This document shows, piece after piece, positions 61,037 to 64,000 of a stretch of DNA of 64,000 nucleotides; positions within the stretch are counted from its first letter, which is position 1, and each line of letters begins with the position of its first letter. The stretch is from Chordibacter sp038110535 (GTDB lineage Bacteria; Verrucomicrobiota; Verrucomicrobiia; Opitutales; Seribacteraceae), in the NCBI GenBank assembly GCA_038110535.1, contig JAYNJW010000004.1, forward strand, positions 1 to 64,000, given 5' to 3'. The translations under genes were made by a program, and so were the position numbers. Under the pieces are notes generated by a model. That model saw only the letters and a list, made by a program, of their open reading frames with translations, did not search any database and was not told the origin of the DNA.

Positions 61037-61492
61037 ATGAAGTTAAATATCGGAGAGGAACTCAAGGCAGACGGCGTTCAGAGTTCTCAAAAAAGCCACC
61101 CACTCACCTTACCCCAGGGATTGTTTGGTTTTGCCGAAATTACCAACATGGAGCTCTTTTATGACCTAGAAGAACTTCCTTTCATGTGGCTTCGGGAAAA
61201 GCAAGAAAACGGGCTTGCTTTCATCGTGATCGAGCCTGGTGGTATCATTCCCGACTACGCGGTTGAGATTTCAGATGCCGATGTCGAAATTCTCGGAATC
61301 ACGGGAAGTGAGGACACAATGATCCTTAACATCGTCACCCTACCATCCGAACAGTCCTCCAAAATTTCAGTGAATTTAGTCGGACCCGTAATCGTCAATC
61401 GCAACTCCTTGGTAGCCAAGCAGTGTATCATTAATAATCACGAAAAATACTCCGCCCGGTTTCTTTTGGATTTATCAGACGGTGGCAGCTAA
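61037..61492 (+). CDS. fliW: FliW, flagellar assembly factor and CsrA antagonist
   Basis: A 151-residue protein. LTLPQGLFGFAEITNMELFY, ELPFMWLREKQENGLAFIVI and LNIVTLPSEQSSKISVNLVG with GPVIVNRNSLVAKQ are the FliW pattern. FliW binds flagellin or CsrA and thereby ties flagellin translation to secretion. The usual flagellin gene next to this pair is not in the window. csrA begins 20 bases downstream. Confidence 0.94.
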   Translation: MKLNIGEELKADGVQSSQKSHPLTLPQGLFGFAEITNMELFYDLEELPFMWLREKQENGLAFIVIEPGGIIPDYAVEISDADVEILGITGSEDTMILNIVTLPSEQSSKISVNLVGPVIVNRNSLVAKQCIINNHEKYSARFLLDLSDGGS

Positions 61493-61511
61493 CTGGTTTA
61501 GCTGAAGGGTC

Positions 61512-61826
61512 ATGCTTATTTTATCGCGTAAAGTTGATCAGGGAATTCGGATTGGGGACGAAATTGAAATTTCGGTCACCAAGATTGAGGGAGATTCCGT
61601 CAAGATTGGAATTTCTGCCCCCAGATCAATTTCGATTCTTAGAAGAGAAATCCTCGAAGAAATGCAATCTTCCAATCAGGCTGCGGCAATGGGAACTGTG
61701 CCGCAGGCTGCGGCTCTCAAAAGTACCTTAGCCGCGGGTTCCGCACTCAAGTTGATTCAACAAATGCGGGCAAAGAAAGCTCTTCAAAAAGAAGGTACCA
61801 AGCCACCGGCCAATTCCCCCTCCTGA
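61512..61826 (+). CDS. csrA: CsrA, RNA-binding regulator with long C-terminal tail
   Basis: A 104-residue CsrA. The five-strand core is MLILSRKVDQGIRIGDEIE, followed by KIEGDSVKIGISAPRSISIL and RREILEEMQ, with Arg residues at the RNA-contact positions of the C-terminal half. After about residue 56 it has a ~45-residue Ala/Gln/Lys-rich extension (AAMGTVPQAAALKSTLAAGS), absent from the typical 60-75-residue proteins. The neighbouring FliW would sequester it until flagellin export. A short purine-rich sequence (gaaggg) lies three bases from the ATG. Confidence 0.95.
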   Translation: MLILSRKVDQGIRIGDEIEISVTKIEGDSVKIGISAPRSISILRREILEEMQSSNQAAAMGTVPQAAALKSTLAAGSALKLIQQMRAKKALQKEGTKPPANSPS

Positions 61827-61851
61827 TTCAGGGGTTACAAATTTACTACGA

Positions 61852-63096
61852 ATGATTACATTCAGACCTTTTCGTGCCATCCGCCCATGTCCTGAGCATG
61901 CTCAATCCGTAGCTTCCAGACCCTATGATGTGCTCGATTCCGAGGAAGCAAGAAAGGAAGCCGCCGGCAATAAAAATTCCTTTCTCCGGGTTATCAAACC
62001 AGAGATCGATCTACCGGAATCAACCAATCTCTATGCTGATGAAGTTTACCACACTGGAAAAAAGACATTTTCTCAAATGATAGAAGATGGAATTTTTCAG
62101 TCGGACAGTTCTCCAGCCTTTTACATTTACCGTTTGACTATGGATGGTCGCACCCAAACAGGACTGGTTGGATGTTGTCATTTTGAAGAGTATTATGACG
62201 GCAGAATCAAGAAGCATGAACTCACCCGAACGGCCAAAGAAAATGACCGGGTCAGGCATGTTGAAACTCTGGAAGCCAATGCGGAGCCAGTCTTTTTTTC
62301 TTATCGAGGGCAAAGCGAAATTGACCAAATGGTCGATGGGATAATCCAAGCAGAACCAGTCTATGACTTTTTTGCCGATGATGGGATTCGTCACGAACTT
62401 TGGATTTGTGAGGATCTGCCAACCATCGAGCGTCTGTCTGCCCATTTTCAATCCCTGGACTCCTTATATGTTGCCGATGGACACCATCGCACTGCCGCGG
62501 CAGCAAGGGTTGGTAAGAAGCGTAAAGAAAATAATCCATCTCACACCGGTGAAGAAGAATATAATTTCTTCTTGGCAGTGTTATTTCCGGATGATCAGTT
62601 GAAAATCCTTGATTACAACCGTGTGGTAAAAGATTTAAATGGTTACTCGGAGGAAAGTTTTCTCCAAAGACTGTCCCAAGATTTTGAGCTGACCAAAGCA
62701 GATTTTGCCACGGTCAAACCTTCGAAAATTCGGGAGTTTGCGATGTATCTTTCTGGCCGATGGTATCGCCTGACTCCCCGGGAAGAGGTCAGGGCACAAG
62801 ATCCTGTAGCAGACCTCGATGTGACCCTTCTTTCCCAATTCATTCTGCAACCCATTCTGCAGATTGGCGATTTGAGAAAAAGTGAACGAATCGATTTTGT
62901 GGGAGGGATTCGTGGATTGTCAGAACTTGCCCAACGGGTGGATTCTGGGGAAATGGCAGTTGCCTTTGCTCTTCATCCAGTGAGTATGGAGCAGTTGCTT
63001 GCAATTGCCGATGCCGGAGAAATTATGCCCCCGAAGACTACATGGTTCGAACCTAAGCTTAGGAGCGGACTTTTTGTACATTCAATCAAGGACTGA
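61852..63096 (+). CDS. DUF1015-family protein
   Basis: A 414-residue soluble protein of the DUF1015 family (sometimes annotated as SpoIIIAG-like or uncharacterised). It starts ITFRPFRAIRPCPEHAQSVA and SRPYDVLDSEEARKEAAGNK, and has the central motif LYVADGHHRTAAAARVGKK near residue 205 that resembles a ParB/Srx-like nucleotide-handling or hydrolase loop. It ends FALHPVSMEQLLAIADAGEI and MPPKTTWFEPKLRSGLF. In many genomes it lies near D-3-phosphoglycerate dehydrogenase genes; none is in the window. The function is not known. It starts 25 bases after csrA. Confidence 0.88.
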   Translation: MITFRPFRAIRPCPEHAQSVASRPYDVLDSEEARKEAAGNKNSFLRVIKPEIDLPESTNLYADEVYHTGKKTFSQMIEDGIFQSDSSPAFYIYRLTMDGRTQTGLVGCCHFEEYYDGRIKKHELTRTAKENDRVRHVETLEANAEPVFFSYRGQSEIDQMVDGIIQAEPVYDFFADDGIRHELWICEDLPTIERLSAHFQSLDSLYVADGHHRTAAAARVGKKRKENNPSHTGEEEYNFFLAVLFPDDQLKILDYNRVVKDLNGYSEESFLQRLSQDFELTKADFATVKPSKIREFAMYLSGRWYRLTPREEVRAQDPVADLDVTLLSQFILQPILQIGDLRKSERIDFVGGIRGLSELAQRVDSGEMAVAFALHPVSMEQLLAIADAGEIMPPKTTWFEPKLRSGLFVHSIKD

Positions 63097-63172
63097 TCCC
63101 GCAACCACCCCGGATAGTTCCGTGGAGTTGGATGCTTGTTCCTTACGAATGAGTCTCTTAGTATACATGTAG

Positions 63173-64000
63173 ATGAAACTTTTAGTGTTAAGTGCTTCCA
63201 CTGGAGGGGGGCATGATATGCGTGCCTTTGCTCTTCGTGATTGGTGGCTTCAAGAGGGTAGGGAGTGCGAAGTTTTCCATCCACTGGAAACCACTTTTTG
63301 GGGCTACAGGGCGGGTTGCCAATTGTACAATATTATCCAAAAGAAACTGCCCCTGTTTCATTTTTTCTATTTTCACTTTCTCGAATATGCCTCGATGCAC
63401 CGCTCGGCATCCAAGATTATTGAAGCCCAGAATTTTGTCCGAAAAATTGAATTGTATGCACCCGATCTGATTGTCTCAACCCATGCTCATTTAAATCACG
63501 GGTATTTTGAATTGAGCAGACTTCCTCAACATAAACCTTCCCGCTTTGTCGTTTTTTGCGGAGAACTAGCGGATGGACAGGGTTTTTCCAAACATTGGAT
63601 CAATCCAAGGAACGATCTTTTTGTCACTCCCTTTAAGGAGGGCAGTTTTGCTGCCCGGAGAAGGGGAATGCCTCACGAAAAAACTTTGATTTCAGGACCT
63701 CTCTTACGTAAGCCTTTCTATTCAGGAAATCATACATTTAACAGATCGGATGTACTCAAAAAGTTGGACTTGGATCCGAACTTGCCTGTTTTTCTTTTAG
63801 GAACTGGGGCAAATGGGGTAAATCATCATATACCGGTTATCAGAGCGATCAACCAAGCCAAGATCGATTGTCAAATCTTGGCACTTTGCGGACGGAATGA
63901 AAAGACTTTCGGACAGATCAAAAAACTCCTGTCGACCAGTCGTAACAGGGTGGTGCCTTTTGCCCACCTTGAGGCCAGTTCTATGATCCCGTTGCTCAAG
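63173..64000 (+). CDS. GT28/MGDG synthase-like glycosyltransferase, C-terminus off window
   Basis: From ATG 63173 the frame remains open to the right edge (276 codons). The opening KLLVLSASTGGGHDMRAFAL matches the MGDG-synthase/MurG-type N-terminal domain (S-x-x-x-G-G-G-H), and KIELYAPDLIVSTHAHLNHG plus KTLISGPLLRKPF match the inter-domain region; FLLGTGANGVNHHIPVI opens the C-terminal nucleotide-sugar domain with the G-x-G-A-N-G sequence. Likely a membrane-associated UDP-sugar transferase making a glycolipid. The end of the gene is not in the window. It is separated from DUF1015 by 76 bases. Confidence 0.85.
   Translation, partial: MKLLVLSASTGGGHDMRAFALRDWWLQEGRECEVFHPLETTFWGYRAGCQLYNIIQKKLPLFHFFYFHFLEYASMHRSASKIIEAQNFVRKIELYAPDLIVSTHAHLNHGYFELSRLPQHKPSRFVVFCGELADGQGFSKHWINPRNDLFVTPFKEGSFAARRRGMPHEKTLISGPLLRKPFYSGNHTFNRSDVLKKLDLDPNLPVFLLGTGANGVNHHIPVIRAINQAKIDCQILALCGRNEKTFGQIKKLLSTSRNRVVPFAHLEASSMIPLLK

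Overview
The window reads as a chromosomal segment of a motile diderm (Gram-negative type) bacterium with mid-range GC. Genes for the flagellar P-ring and L-ring (flgI, flgH), an outer-membrane-style lipoprotein and type II secretion-like pseudopilins all point to two membranes. The mixture of gene families (giant FG-GAP/cadherin-like secreted protein, M29-like and M42 peptidases, DUF1015, fliW-csrA, a proline-rich helix-turn-helix protein) would fit a marine Verrucomicrobiota-like organism, but that assignment is inference from gene content, not from a marker gene. A run of exactly 100 N at 10233-10332 marks an assembly gap, so this is draft or metagenome sequence.

Layout. Positions 1-26000 hold housekeeping and accessory genes: a proline-rich repeat protein running off the left edge, hisA, an M42 peptidase, a membrane protein, tRNA-Asp, a metallo-beta-lactamase-fold hydrolase, a DinG-type helicase, a PP2C phosphatase with a small TPR partner, murJ, four pseudopilin genes (interrupted by the gap), menA, an M29-like metalloprotein, a 1797-residue secreted repeat protein, then dxs-xseB on the minus strand, a Ste24-type protease, a VanZ-like protein, an FmdB-like protein, a MORN-type lipoprotein and an orphan NtrB-type histidine kinase.

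From 26027 to 61826 there is one continuous co-directional flagellar cluster of about 36 kb. A sigma-54 promoter sits directly in front of flgB and drives flgBC-fliEFGHIJ-motE-like-fliK-flgDE-fliLMNOPQR-flhBAF-hypothetical-fliA-motAB-hypothetical. A second sigma-54 promoter sits directly in front of flgF and drives flgFGAHIJNKL-fliW-csrA. At both promoters the predicted transcription start falls on, or within three bases of, the start codon, so both lead transcripts should be leaderless. The divergent histidine kinase is a good candidate for the regulator acting through a sigma-54 activator encoded elsewhere.

The most unusual feature is the hook-filament junction. FlgK (1708 aa) and FlgL (1250 aa) keep normal termini but contain huge central insertions. 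Both insertions carry many copies of a short Y-x-x-G-D-x-V-x-(Y/F)-x-G-x-x-(Y/F) motif like the core of chitin/cellulose-binding CBM5/12 modules, and a shared G-x-V-x-x-(hydrophobic) beta motif. By contrast FlgE is very short (284 aa). No flagellin, FliD, FliS, FlgM, FlhG or chemotaxis gene is present in the window although fliW-csrA, the usual flagellin-homeostasis pair, closes the cluster. A polysaccharide-binding flagellum, or a filament built partly from the giant junction proteins, is the main hypothesis worth testing.

The right end carries a DUF1015 protein and the start of a GT28/MGDG-synthase-like glycosyltransferase that leaves the window. No CRISPR array, insertion sequence, prophage or integrase was seen. 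No gene-free stretch exceeds 300 bases.
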